Positions 14,173-22,206 of a stretch of 24,866 nt of DNA are shown one piece after another. Origin of the DNA: Pseudomonadota bacterium. Lineage in GTDB: Bacteria; Pseudomonadota; Alphaproteobacteria; Rhizobiales; Hyphomicrobiaceae. The notes below the pieces were generated by a model that saw nothing but the letters and a program-made list of their open reading frames with translations, ran no database searches and was not told the DNA's origin. Position 1 is the stretch's first letter. Each line of letters begins with the position of its first letter. The stretch spans positions 1 through 24,866 of the forward strand of contig JAEYPL010000293.1 in NCBI GenBank assembly GCA_023410905.1. Direction: 5' to 3'. Both the position numbers and the translations under genes were made by a program.

Positions 14173-14373
14173 ATGAACGCACGGGTTGCATCGGTCGGCA
14201 TTGTGCTGGGCTTGCTGGCGGTTTCGCTGGTGGGTTGTGGTGTGCGCGGCGCGCTCGACGGCCCGAGCGGCAGGAGCAGCTCCCCCAGCACTCTTACCGC
14301 GCCGGCCAAAGTCGGTGAGCCGGCCAAGAAACCGCCGCACAAGGATTTCTTGCTCGACGGCCTGATCCGCTAG
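14173..14373 (+). CDS. lptM: Small LptM-type lipoprotein
   Basis: This 66-aa protein has a short signal peptide ending in a lipobox, LVGC, with Cys22 as the lipidated residue. The mature part is Ser/Pro/Lys-rich with a GxxGxLDGPSG start (GVRGALDGPSG) and the C-terminal PPHKDFLLDGLIR, a layout seen in the small lipoproteins between argH and lysA in rhizobia. In E. coli, LptM (YifL), encoded next to dapF and lysine genes, helps mature the LptD-LptE translocon; equivalence here is inference from position, size and sequence pattern. Starting at 14173 gives a normal signal peptide, whereas the upstream in-frame extension does not. Confidence 0.8.
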   Translation: MNARVASVGIVLGLLAVSLVGCGVRGALDGPSGRSSSPSTLTAPAKVGEPAKKPPHKDFLLDGLIR

Positions 14374-14477
14374 CATCTCCACCCTTCCCGCTGTAATTGA
14401 GATGGCCGTCGTTCACGCGTGATGTTTCGCGCGTGCCGATGCGTCTGCACCACCCCGTTCGATCCGAGCTTTCTCAG

Positions 14478-15755
14478 ATGCACCATTTCACCTACCGCAA
14501 CGGCCAGCTCCATGCCGAGGATGTCGATCTGACGGCGCTCGCCGACGCGGTCGGAACGCCCTTCTACTGTTATTCCACGGCGACGCTCGAGCGCCATTAC
14601 TCCCTGTTCGCTCGCGCGGTCGGTGCGCCCGCGTCCCGCGTTTTCTTCGCCATGAAGGCCAACAGCAATCTCGCCGTCCTGAGTACGCTTGCGCGCCTCG
14701 GTGCAGGCGCCGATACGGTGTCCGAAGGCGAAATCCGCAAGGCCCTCGCGGCCGGCGTTCCCGCGGGCTCGATCGTCTTTTCGGGCGTCGGCAAGAGCGA
14801 CGCCGAACTCGCCTTCGCCGTCGATGCCGGCATCTACCAGATCAACATCGAGACCGAGGGTGAGCTGCACGCGCTCTCGCGCATCGCCGCCTCTCGCGGC
14901 AAGCGCCAGAACGCCGTCTTCCGCATCAATCCGGATATCGGTGCCGGTGGTCATGCCAAGATCACGACCGGCTCAGAAGCCAACAAGTTCGGCATCAGCC
15001 TGAGCGAGGCCGAGCGTCTGTACACTGTCGCCGCCAACCTTCCCGGCGTGCGCATGATGGGCCTCGCCGTCCACATCGGCAGCCAGATCCGCGTGCTGGA
15101 CGAGCTGCAAGCCGCCTTCGGCCGCATGCGCGAGCTGGCCGAGCGCCTTGCCGCGCAGGGACACCGCGTCGAGCGCATGGACCTCGGCGGCGGGCTCGGC
15201 ATTCCTTACGAGATGGAGGAGGCCGTCGACCACGGCCCCGATCTGATCGAAGACTACGCGGCCATGGTCGCCCGCACGTTCGCCGGACTCGACGTCGAGT
15301 TCGGGTACGAGCCGGGCCGCCTGATCGTCGGCAATGCCGGCATCCTGGTCACTCGCGCCCTCACGCTGAACCCCCGCACCGGCAAGACGGTCCTCGTCGT
15401 CGACGCCGCGATGAACGACCTCATCCGGCCGGCCATGTATGAGGCCTTCCACGACATCTGGCCCGTACGCCAGCCGGACGCCGCAACGCCGAAGAGCCTT
15501 TATGACGTTGTCGGACCGATCTGCGAGAGCGGCGATACATTCGCGACGGGCCGCACGCTGTCTGAAACAGGCCCCGGCGATCTCGTGGCGATCATGACGG
15601 CCGGCGCATACGGGGCTGTCATGTCATCGACCTACAATTCCCGCCTTCTGGTGCCGGAAGTTATGGTCAGCGGCGCCGAATGGGCTGTCGTCCGCCCACG
15701 GCTTTCCTACGACGAGCTGATCGGGCTCGACCGCCTCCCGGCGTGGCTCGGCTAG
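14478..15755 (+). CDS. lysA: Diaminopimelate decarboxylase
   Basis: This 425-aa PLP enzyme decarboxylates meso-diaminopimelate to lysine, the final lysine step. The fold-III barrel holds the PLP Lys60 in FFAMKANSNL, the phosphate-binding Gly-rich LGGGLGIPY, the HIGSQI strand, and in the C-terminal beta domain GPICESGDTFA with Cys349, which contributes to the neighbouring subunit's active site. NEAR-complete agreement with family length (about 420) supports the start at 14478; the upstream in-frame ATG codons would add residues without similarity. No strong Shine-Dalgarno is visible, so coupling to the argH-lptM transcript is likely. Confidence 0.96.
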   Translation: MHHFTYRNGQLHAEDVDLTALADAVGTPFYCYSTATLERHYSLFARAVGAPASRVFFAMKANSNLAVLSTLARLGAGADTVSEGEIRKALAAGVPAGSIVFSGVGKSDAELAFAVDAGIYQINIETEGELHALSRIAASRGKRQNAVFRINPDIGAGGHAKITTGSEANKFGISLSEAERLYTVAANLPGVRMMGLAVHIGSQIRVLDELQAAFGRMRELAERLAAQGHRVERMDLGGGLGIPYEMEEAVDHGPDLIEDYAAMVARTFAGLDVEFGYEPGRLIVGNAGILVTRALTLNPRTGKTVLVVDAAMNDLIRPAMYEAFHDIWPVRQPDAATPKSLYDVVGPICESGDTFATGRTLSETGPGDLVAIMTAGAYGAVMSSTYNSRLLVPEVMVSGAEWAVVRPRLSYDELIGLDRLPAWLG

Positions 15756-15896
15756 ATCGCGTGCTTCGATTCCGACTGTCGTGCGGAAAAATTTCCGCCG
15801 CGTTGTCGATTTCACATCCGTCTATTCGACGTCACGGGAGAGCCCGGGTCCATGCCCGGGTCTGATCGGCTGGACGAGAACGGAAGGATCGCGCAC
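15756..15896. terminator. Post-lysA intergenic hairpins
   Basis: This 141-bp gap contains the near-perfect palindrome GCGGAAA-AA-TTTCCGC (15782-15797) shortly after the lysA stop and a second structure CCCGGG-TCCATG-CCCGGG (about 15844-15861). Either could end the lysA transcript, though neither has a U-tract. The GGAAGGA ribosome-binding site of the reductase lies at the right end. Confidence 0.4.
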
Positions 15897-16544
15897 ATGC
15901 CCAAACTCCGCGTGCACAACTTCGCCGTATCCCTCGACGGCTACGGCGCCGGCCCGAAGCAGGATCTAAGCGACCCCCTCGGCGTCGGCGGCGAGGCGTT
16001 GCACGATTGGTTTGTCGCCACGCAAACATTTCAGCGGCAAGTTGGAAAGGATGGAGGGACGACGGGTATCGATGACGACTTCGCGGGGCGCGGCTTCAAG
16101 AACATCGGCGCCTGGATCATGGGGCGCAACATGTTCGGGCCCGTGCGAGGACCTTGGCCCGACGACAGCTGGAAAGGATGGTGGGGCGACAACCCGCCCT
16201 ACCATGGTCCCGTATTCGTGCTCACAAACCACCCCAGGGAATCGGTTGCCATGGACGGTGGCACGACCTTCCACTTCGTCACCGAGGGCATTCACGATGC
16301 CCTGAAGCGCGCCACCGAAGCCGCCGATGGCCAGGACATCCAGCTCATGGGTGGGGCCTCCGCGATCCGGCAATACCTCAGCGCGGGACTGATCGACGAG
16401 ATGCATTTTGCCATTTCCCCGATCCTCCTCGGATCAGGCGAGCACCTGTTCGGCGGCATCGACACCCCGAAGCTCGGGTATACGTGCACGGAGCACGTGA
16501 CCACGGCCGGCGCCACGCACGCGGTCTTGACGAAGAGCGCCTGA
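15897..16544 (+). CDS. Dihydrofolate reductase-family (RibD C-terminal-like) protein
   Basis: This 215-aa protein matches the RibD_C/DHFR-like family of NADPH-dependent reductases, not folate-pathway DHFR itself. LRVHNFAVSLDGYGAGP is the typical first strand and loop, IMGRNMFGP (near residues 76-84) the cofactor-domain motif, PVFVLTNHPRESV the middle strand, and IQLMGGASAIRQYLSAGLIDEMHFAISPILLG the C-terminal signature, where GGA binds the cofactor phosphate. The true substrate is unknown for most members. The ATG at 15897 is preferred because GGAAGGA lies about 9 nt before it; a 15-residue upstream extension is out of family pattern. It stands alone between lysA and the TIGR02302 gene. Confidence 0.85.
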   Translation: MPKLRVHNFAVSLDGYGAGPKQDLSDPLGVGGEALHDWFVATQTFQRQVGKDGGTTGIDDDFAGRGFKNIGAWIMGRNMFGPVRGPWPDDSWKGWWGDNPPYHGPVFVLTNHPRESVAMDGGTTFHFVTEGIHDALKRATEAADGQDIQLMGGASAIRQYLSAGLIDEMHFAISPILLGSGEHLFGGIDTPKLGYTCTEHVTTAGATHAVLTKSA

Positions 16545-16812
16545 GGACCGCAGCCGTGTCAAGACAGCCCGGCCACGATCCCGCCGCACATACCTGCTCC
16601 GGTTGTGGTTGAACGCAAATTGATCGGGATGATGGATCGTTTTGCAGCGCGGTAAACCTGAAGCATGGTAGGAACGAACCTGCCGGAGTGTGGGTACGAC
16701 CGGTATACACGTGCGGCTGTGACCACGCTGAATCTCGTGCACGAACGCCGAGCGCCGCGATCCCGGGCCTGAACTAGCCCCCGATCCGCCGATTCGCAGT
16801 AAGGTGCGCCTA
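16545..16812. other. Gene-free spacer upstream of the TIGR02302 gene
   Basis: No convincing gene, RNA or repeat is seen in these 268 bp. The right end carries AAGG (16801-16804), the ribosome-binding site for the ATG at 16813. A promoter for the downstream gene is expected here but no strong -35/-10 pair is evident. Confidence 0.4.
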
Positions 16813-19461
16813 ATGGCTGATCAAACGACCCCGCTGCGGTCAAATCCGGCCGCGTCGTTCGAGCGCAAAATCCGGTTGAGCCGCTGGGCCCAGCTCTTCG
16901 AGCGCCTATGGCCGCGGACCTGGGCCTTGCTCGCCGTCATGGCGCTGTTCGTGCTCGTGTCGCTCGCCGGTCTCTGGCCGCGCCTCCCCGAGATCGGCCA
17001 CTACACGCTGCTGGCGGCCTTCGGCCTCGCAACTGCCGCTGCGCTTCTCTGGATGGCCCGCACGCCTTTCCCGAGCCGCGACGAGGCGCTGCGGCGCTTG
17101 GAGCAGCGCTCGGAAGTTCCCCATCGCCCCGCATCCTCGTACGAGGACACGCTCACATCCCCCGGCGAAGGCGGCGCGACGCAGGCACTGTGGGAAGCGC
17201 ATCGCGCCCGCCTCGCCGCAACGCTCGCCAAGCTCCGTGTCGGCACACCGTCCCCGCGCGCCGATCGCGCCGATCCCTGGGCACTGCGCGCCGTGCTGCT
17301 GATCGGCGTCGGCGTGCTCGCCGCCGCTGTCGGCGATGGCTTCATGGATCGCCTTTCGCAGGCCTTCCGTTTCGGCACGCCGGCGACCGCTGTCAGCACG
17401 GCCCGTCTCGATGCCTGGGTGACGCCGCCTGCCTATACGGCGCGTCCGCCGCTCATGCTGGTCGATGGCTCACGCACGAGCGCGCCGCCCGTTCTCGGCG
17501 ATGCGTTCCCTGCCTTTGAAGTGCCAGTCAAGAGTGCGCTCGTCGTGCGCGCGAGCGGCGAAGGCGCCTCGCACATGACGCTCGAAGCGACGGACGAGAC
17601 CGGCAAGGTCGAAATCCTTTCGCCGCAGAAGCCGCAACTGCCGCCGGGCCTCACGATCACGAGCGAAGTTGCCGAGATCCGTATGGAGCTCGCCCGCCCG
17701 ATGACGGTGCGCGCACGCGGCGTCAACGGTGAACCGCAGTGGGCATTCCGCATCATCCCGGACCACGCGCCGAAGATCAGCCTCACCAAGGATCCCGAGC
17801 GCATGCCGCGCGGCTCCTTGAAACTCACCTACAAGGTCGAGGACGACTACGGCATTGCCGGCGCCGAGGCGCGCATCACGCGTGTACGCCCGAAATCCGG
17901 TGATCCCTCGACGAGCTGGGCGCGGCCGAAGAAGCAGGGCGCGCGTCCGCCTCTCGAAAAGCCGCCCGTCCTGACACTGCGTCTGCCGCGCATGAACGCG
18001 AAGCAGGCCGAAGGCACGAGTTATCATGAGCTCTCCGGCCATCCGTGGGCTGGGATGCGCGTGCGCATGGTGCTCTCGGCGAAGGATCAAGCAGGGCAGG
18101 TCGGCAAGAGCGAGCCTATCGAGTTCATTCTGCCCCAGCGCCGCTTCGACAATCCCATTGCGCGCGCCGTGATCGAGCAGCGCCGCTACCTCATCGAGGA
18201 TCCGCGCAACCGCGATCAGGTGCTCGTCGGTCTCGATGCCATCGCGACGGAGCCCGAGGGTTTCTTCCCGGACTACAGCGCGTACATCAGCCTGCGCGGC
18301 GCCTACTGGCGCCTGATGCGCGACCGGACGCGCGCCGGCATGAAGAGCGTCGTCGATCAGCTCTGGCATGTCGCGATACGCCTCGAGGACGGCAATCTCT
18401 CCGAGGCCGAGCGCCGCCTGCGTCAGGCACAGGAGGATCTCGCCAAGGCGCTTCAGGAAGGCGCGAGCGACGAGGAAATCCAGCGCCTCATGAACGAGCT
18501 GCGCCAGGCGCTCAACCAGTTCATGGAGCAGCTCGCGCGTCAGGCCGACGGCCAGCAGCCCCAACCCATGCCGCAAGGCCAGCAGAACCAGACGCTCAGC
18601 CAGCGCGATCTCGAACGCATGATGCGCGATATCGAGAACATGGCGCGGCAGGGTTCGCGCGACAACGCACAGCAGATGCTGAGTCAGCTCCGCGATTTGC
18701 TGGAACGACTGCAGTCCGGCCGCATGGCGCGTCAGCAGGGTCAGCAGAACCAGCAAATGATGCAGATGATGGACCAGTTCGGGGACGTCATCCGTCAGCA
18801 GCAGCAGCTCCTCGATGACACCTTCAACGAGCAGCGTCAGGCTGGTGAAGACGGCCAGCAAGGGCAGCAGGGTCAGCAAGGGCAACAGGGTCAGCGCGGC
18901 CAACGTGGACAGCAGGGCCAAGGCCAGCAAGGTCAGCGTGGACAACGCGGCCAGAGAGGCCAGCAGGGACAGCAAGGTCAGGGTCAGCAGGGCCAGGGCC
19001 ACGGTGAGCTGAGCCGGCGCCAGGGCGAGCTGCGCAATCGCCTCGGCCAGCTTGGCCAGGGCTTGCAGCAGTTCGGCATGCAGCCGCCATCGCAACTCGG
19101 TGGCGCACAACGCTCCATGGAGGAAGCCGAACAGGCCCTGCGTCAGGGTGATCTGGACGGTGCCGCTCGCGCCGAGCAGCAGGCCCTCGAACAGCTCCGC
19201 CAGGGCGCCCAGCAGATGGCGCAGCAGATGCTGCAACAGATGCCGGGTCAGCTTGGCCGTTCAGCCGACGTGCCGCTCGATCCCATGGGCCGCCCGCAGC
19301 GCACTGAGGGACCCGATCTCGGTACCTCGGTGAGAGTGCCCGACGAGATCGATGTCCAGCGCGCCCGCGAAATCCTCGAAGAGCTGCGCCGCCGCCTCGG
19401 TGACCAGCAGCGCCCGCTACTCGAACTCGACTACATCGAGCGCCTGCTGCGGCGGTTCTAG
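16813..19461 (+). CDS. TIGR02302/DUF4175-family membrane protein with collagen-like tract
   Basis: This 882-aa protein resembles the TIGR02302 family of rhizobial envelope proteins with unknown function. Hydrophobic segments lie at about 36-56, 62-81 and 157-176; the rest is predicted to be exposed, with a beta-rich middle (200-420) and a long helical, Gln-rich C-terminal half containing several coiled-coil-like stretches (LAKALQEGASDEEIQRLMNE). Residues 681-729 are a near-perfect Gly-Gln-Gln/Gly-Gln-Arg tandem tract. The C-terminus recovers normal composition (IDVQRAREILEELRRRLGD). The ATG at 16813 is chosen over the in-frame GTG at 16804 because AAGG overlaps the latter. Position downstream of argH-lysA is the usual one for this family. 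No enzymatic motif is recognised. Confidence 0.85.
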   Translation: MADQTTPLRSNPAASFERKIRLSRWAQLFERLWPRTWALLAVMALFVLVSLAGLWPRLPEIGHYTLLAAFGLATAAALLWMARTPFPSRDEALRRLEQRSEVPHRPASSYEDTLTSPGEGGATQALWEAHRARLAATLAKLRVGTPSPRADRADPWALRAVLLIGVGVLAAAVGDGFMDRLSQAFRFGTPATAVSTARLDAWVTPPAYTARPPLMLVDGSRTSAPPVLGDAFPAFEVPVKSALVVRASGEGASHMTLEATDETGKVEILSPQKPQLPPGLTITSEVAEIRMELARPMTVRARGVNGEPQWAFRIIPDHAPKISLTKDPERMPRGSLKLTYKVEDDYGIAGAEARITRVRPKSGDPSTSWARPKKQGARPPLEKPPVLTLRLPRMNAKQAEGTSYHELSGHPWAGMRVRMVLSAKDQAGQVGKSEPIEFILPQRRFDNPIARAVIEQRRYLIEDPRNRDQVLVGLDAIATEPEGFFPDYSAYISLRGAYWRLMRDRTRAGMKSVVDQLWHVAIRLEDGNLSEAERRLRQAQEDLAKALQEGASDEEIQRLMNELRQALNQFMEQLARQADGQQPQPMPQGQQNQTLSQRDLERMMRDIENMARQGSRDNAQQMLSQLRDLLERLQSGRMARQQGQQNQQMMQMMDQFGDVIRQQQQLLDDTFNEQRQAGEDGQQGQQGQQGQQGQRGQRGQQGQGQQGQRGQRGQRGQQGQQGQGQQGQGHGELSRRQGELRNRLGQLGQGLQQFGMQPPSQLGGAQRSMEEAEQALRQGDLDGAARAEQQALEQLRQGAQQMAQQMLQQMPGQLGRSADVPLDPMGRPQRTEGPDLGTSVRVPDEIDVQRAREILEELRRRLGDQQRPLLELDYIERLLRRF
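18853..18999 (+). repeat. In-frame Gly-Gln-Gln/Arg tandem codon repeats
   Basis: Within the TIGR02302 gene, units of about 9 bp (GGTCAGCAR-like, coding G-Q-Q or G-Q-R) are repeated some fifteen times with occasional GQ dipeptides that shift the period. Codon variety (CAG/CAA, GGT/GGC/GGA) shows the tract is old enough to have diverged at third positions while the protein pattern is held. Confidence 0.8.
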
Positions 19462-19474
19462 TATCGGCGGTATC

Positions 19475-19505
19475 GCCCTCTCCCCGCTCTTCGCAGGGAG
19501 GGGGC
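19475..19505. repeat. Family C palindrome
   Basis: GCCCTCTCCC (19475-19484) pairs with GGGAGGGGGC (19496-19505), 10 bp with one T-G wobble, 14 bp after the TIGR02302 stop. It matches the pyrimidine/purine stem type at 11827 and 19666. Confidence 0.55.
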
Positions 19506-19665
19506 AGCATAACTCCGGCGTCGCCTGTTAACGCTCGCGCCTTCGGCGCGACGGGACTGTTCGATAGGTGCACGCCTCTGGTGCGACCGCCCCACACCCC
19601 AACCGGGGAGACCCCGGCCCCCCTCCTTTTTTTGACTTGGAGTGCGCCGCTTGCACTATCGTGTT

Positions 19666-19693
19666 CCTTCTCCCCGCCCTCACGGGGAGAAGG
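19666..19693. repeat. Family C palindrome, perfect 11-bp arms
   Basis: CCTTCTCCCCG (19666-19676) and CGGGGAGAAGG (19683-19693) enclose a 6-nt loop. CTAGACTGAGGGGCGG follows, similar to the flank often seen after this palindrome type in other proteobacteria. Confidence 0.6.
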
Positions 19694-19752
19694 CTAGACT
19701 GAGGGGCGGCGGCATCTACAAACGTCGGCAATGATGTCCGCCCATCGCTCCT

Positions 19753-19816
19753 GCCGCCGCGGGCATGGCACCCCGACGGGGTTGCGAAGCACCCCTTCCC
19801 AGCAGCCCGCGGCAAG
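19753..19816 (-). repeat. Dispersed repeat family A, copy 2 (inverted)
   Basis: On the minus strand this 64-bp stretch shares its first 29 and last 14 bases with copy 1 at 10874-10937; the middle (TCGCAACCCCGTCGGGGTGCC) is diverged. It ends 7 bp from the stop of the phasin-like gene, running in the same direction as that gene. Confidence 0.7.
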
Positions 19817-19823
19817 AGAGAAA

Positions 19824-20264
19824 TCAAGCAGCGCGGTCTTTCTCGTCACGCGGGCGCATGAAGTCTGCGGGCAGCTGCCAAGCCGGGAAGCCGAAGGCAT
19901 TCGGGAAAGTGAGCAGATCGCGCTCCCGTGTCGGACTGGGCGGCGCACTCACTTCACCGTCGAAGGCCTGCAGCGCCGTCACCATACGCTGAGCATAGTC
20001 GGCATAGTCGCGCACCATGGTCTGCCAGAACCGCGCCTGGGCGGCGAACATATCCTGGGGACCGCGGCACTGGGCCATCTCACTCGGAATATCGAGGTAG
20101 GCCTTCGCCCGCCGCCCCGCGAGCGAGGCAAACTGCATATTGGCGCACGCAGCGCACTTCATCATCGGCGCAACGGCCTTCGCCGCTTGCTCGGTGGAGG
20201 CAACCAGCCTCTGGAACGGCTCGTTCTCGGACCGTCCTGGCGGTTGCTGCTTCGGATTGGTCAT
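19824..20264 (-). CDS. Phasin-like protein
   Basis: This 146-aa protein is largely helical and resembles phasin-type proteins, which coat polyhydroxyalkanoate granules. The core FQRLVASTEQAAKAVAPMMKC, AGRRAKAYLDIPSEMAQCRGPQDMFAAQARFWQTM (split by CANMQFASL) and VRDYADYAQRMVTAL has the amphipathic pattern and the L..C.(t/s)PQD.....A.F......Y signature of Phasin_2-like sequences. Four Cys are present, including a CAAC pair (48-51 region). The ATG at 20264 follows GAGGAG; the longer frame to 20297 adds a Gly/Cys stretch without support. It could equally be a stress protein of this superfamily, as the PHA synthase is not in the window. Confidence 0.7.
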   Translation of the reverse strand: MTNPKQQPPGRSENEPFQRLVASTEQAAKAVAPMMKCAACANMQFASLAGRRAKAYLDIPSEMAQCRGPQDMFAAQARFWQTMVRDYADYAQRMVTALQAFDGEVSAPPSPTRERDLLTFPNAFGFPAWQLPADFMRPRDEKDRAA

Positions 20265-20360
20265 GACGCCGCACTCCTCATTTCCCCCGGCACCCATGTG
20301 GCACCGGCGCCGGCTCCCCGCATGGAACCGGCATTAATCATGATATACCAGAGCCGGACC

Positions 20361-20381
20361 TTGCGCATTGTTCATGCGCAA
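20361..20381. promoter_or_regulatory. Perfect inverted repeat upstream of the phasin-like gene
   Basis: TTGCGCAT-TGTTC-ATGCGCAA has perfect 8-bp arms and lies about 100 bp before the phasin-like start, in the 172-bp gap behind ilvE. It could be an operator; TGC-rich palindromes are bound by PhaR-type regulators of phasin genes in other Alphaproteobacteria. Alternatively it is the ilvE terminator, although no T-run follows on the minus strand. Confidence 0.45.
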
Positions 20382-20436
20382 AAGCCAGTTCCGGATGAGG
20401 AATGAAGACGTTAGTCGCCGAAGGATAGACGGCGTA

Positions 20437-21312
20437 TCAGCCTTTGCCGACGCCCGCCATATAGTCCGCCAGCAGCTGCTCGGAGATCCGACCCGGCTGA
20501 TAATTATAGGGCCCGATCTCGCGCACGGGCGTCACTTCCGCCGCCGATCCCGTGATGAAGCACTCCGTAAAGCTCGAAAGCTCTTCCGGCATGATGCGGC
20601 GCTCGATGACCTCGAGACCACGCTTCTTGGCGATATCGATGACCGTCTCACGCGTGATGCCCGAGAGGAAGCAGTCCGCGAGCGGCGTGTGCAGCTTGCC
20701 GTCCTGCACGAAGAAGATGTTCGCGCCAGTGCATTCGGCGACGCGGCCCTGCCAGTCGAACATGAGCGCGTCGGAGTAGCCCTTCTTCTCCGCCTTGTGC
20801 TTGGAGATGGTGCAGATCATGTAGAGACCCGCCGCCTTGGCCATGGCCGGCGCGCAGGCCGGATCGGGCCGGCGGTACTCGGCAATGTCGAGGCGGATGC
20901 CGCGCATCCGCTCGGCCGGATCGAACATCGACGGCCACGTCCACGTCGCGATGGCGACATGGATCGGATTCTGCTGCGCAGCGACGGCCATCATCTTCTC
21001 GCCGCCGCGGAACGCGACCGCGCGCACGTACTTGTTGCCGCCACCATTGAGCCGCAGGATCTCGGCCTTCGCTTTCTCCAGCTCGTCGACCGAGTAGGGG
21101 ATCTCGAAATCCATTATGTTGGCAGAGCGGTGCAAGCGCTCGCTGTGCTGGCGCGACTTGAAGACGTGGCCGTCATAGGCCCGCTCGCCCTCGAATACGC
21201 AGGAGCCGTAATGAAGCCCATGGGTCAGCACGTGCACCCGGGCATCGGCGGAGGGCATGAACTTGCCGTTGTACCAGATCTGACTGTCGCCGAAGTAGAT
21301 GAACTCGGACAT
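20437..21312 (-). CDS. ilvE: Branched-chain amino acid aminotransferase
   Basis: This 291-aa fold-IV PLP enzyme transfers amino groups between leucine, isoleucine or valine and 2-oxoglutarate. HGLHYGSCVFEGERAY (31-46) is the substrate/phosphate loop, Lys159 in AMAKAAGLY is the PLP lysine, and Glu193 in VAECTGANIFFV supports the cofactor ring; SGITRETVIDIAK and FITGSAAEVTPV are the usual C-terminal phosphate-binding motifs. All expected residues are present. D-amino acid transaminases share the fold, but the AECTGANIFF and TGSAAEVTPV motifs favour IlvE. The ATG at 21312 has GGGAGGA 6 nt upstream. It is divergent from the MarR-PetR-kinase genes. Confidence 0.93.
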   Translation of the reverse strand: MSEFIYFGDSQIWYNGKFMPSADARVHVLTHGLHYGSCVFEGERAYDGHVFKSRQHSERLHRSANIMDFEIPYSVDELEKAKAEILRLNGGGNKYVRAVAFRGGEKMMAVAAQQNPIHVAIATWTWPSMFDPAERMRGIRLDIAEYRRPDPACAPAMAKAAGLYMICTISKHKAEKKGYSDALMFDWQGRVAECTGANIFFVQDGKLHTPLADCFLSGITRETVIDIAKKRGLEVIERRIMPEELSSFTECFITGSAAEVTPVREIGPYNYQPGRISEQLLADYMAGVGKG

Positions 21313-21624
21313 GCGCGTATCCTCCCGCGGGACGAACTTGGAAAATCGGCGCTCCGGCGCCTGCAGCCGGCTCACGGTCAGGCGAGGGTGCGAGACGAGT
21401 TGTGCGCAGATCGATCCTTTGGCGCCTCTCGCGGCGTTTCCCTACCTGCGAGCAGATAAGCTGCTCGACTGAAAGAGAAAAACCGCCCGACACCGGCTGC
21501 CCCAGGCATCACCCGCGTATCGAAGTCACCACTGTTCGATGGGATCTGATACGGTGGCGCGCCAAGGCCAACCGGCCCAACAAAGCGCTTGCCACGGGTA
21601 TCAATCGACTACAAATATGTCAAT
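21313..21624. promoter_or_regulatory. Divergent regulatory region, ilvE / petP-like gene
   Basis: This 312-bp gap has no gene. It contains a perfect inverted repeat CGAGCAG-ATAAG-CTGCTCG (21449-21467) placed between the two divergent starts, a possible operator. TTGCCA (21589) lies 15-17 nt before TACAAAT/CAAATA, a weak promoter candidate for the plus-strand operon. The remainder shows nothing recognisable. Confidence 0.4.
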
Positions 21625-22206
21625 ATGACTGACGTAAATTCAAGTCGCCCCTCCACGCCGCGCATGACGGTCGCGGCAGCGTCCGGCACGCCGGTCCACG
21701 ACGCGGCGGACGAGACGTCGCCGGAGGTGGTGCAGCTCGTCGAGTTGCTTTTCTTTGCCTATCGCGACTTCACCGGCGACGCCGATGCCATCCTCGCCGA
21801 GTACGGCTACGGCCGCGCCCATCATCGCGTACTCCACTTCATCACGCGGTATCCGGGCCTGCGGGTCGCCGACCTGCTCCTGATCCTCAACATCACCAAG
21901 CAGAGCCTCGCGCGCGTGCTGCGCCAGCTCGTCGAGAGCGGCCTTGTCGTGCAGTCAGCTGGAGATACCGATCGCCGCGAACGCCGCCTGCACGTGACGC
22001 CCGCCGGCCGCGCACTCATGCGCCGCCTCGTCGGTGCGCAGGTCCGCCGTATTCGTCGCGCCATCGGCCTTAGCGGCAGCGGTGCCGAGGCGGCCGTTCG
22101 TCGCTTTCTCACGGCCATGATCGAGCCGGAAACGCGCGACATGGTTGCCCCCTTGCTGGACCTGCCAAAGCTGCCCAAGGACCTCAACGGAGAGCTTCAG
22201 CCATGA
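21625..22206 (+). CDS. MarR-family regulator, PetP-like
   Basis: This 193-aa protein has a 40-residue low-complexity N-terminal extension followed by a MarR winged-helix domain: VVQLVELLFFAYRDFTGDAD, AHHRVLHFITRYPGLRVAD, LLLILNITKQSLARVLRQLVESGLV (HTH, here given partly as LNITKQSLARVLRQL) and the wing DRRERRLHVTPAGRALM. Its pairing with an OmpR-type regulator matches petP-petR, first described beside the cytochrome bc1 genes of Rhodobacter. The start is uncertain: ATG at 21625 lacks a clear Shine-Dalgarno, and ATG at 21664 is possible. Its stop overlaps the response regulator start by 4 nt (ATGA), so translation is coupled. Confidence 0.82.
   Translation: MTDVNSSRPSTPRMTVAAASGTPVHDAADETSPEVVQLVELLFFAYRDFTGDADAILAEYGYGRAHHRVLHFITRYPGLRVADLLLILNITKQSLARVLRQLVESGLVVQSAGDTDRRERRLHVTPAGRALMRRLVGAQVRRIRRAIGLSGSGAEAAVRRFLTAMIEPETRDMVAPLLDLPKLPKDLNGELQP

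Larger units (their letters stand above)
19462..19823. other. Gene-free region rich in hairpins and repeats
   Basis: No gene is seen in these 362 bp. From left to right it holds a family C stem (19475-19505), a perfect 7-bp TCGCGCC-TTC-GGCGCGA stem (19535-19551), a CCGGGG-AGA-CCCCGG stem (19603-19617) followed after nine bases by TTTTTTT (19627-19633), a second family C stem with a perfect 11-bp arm (19666-19693), and a family A repeat (19753-19816). The third stem plus T-run may terminate the TIGR02302 transcript. Convergent transcription from the phasin-like gene ends just to the right. Confidence 0.55.

Noticed and set aside
18853..18999. CRISPR-like or minisatellite array
   Set aside because: The repeats keep the reading frame and encode a regular protein tract; there are no spacers.
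17470..19236. Long minus-strand open frame (588 codons), Leu-rich
   Set aside because: It is the antisense shadow of the TIGR02302 gene; its leucine richness is the complement of CAG glutamine codons.
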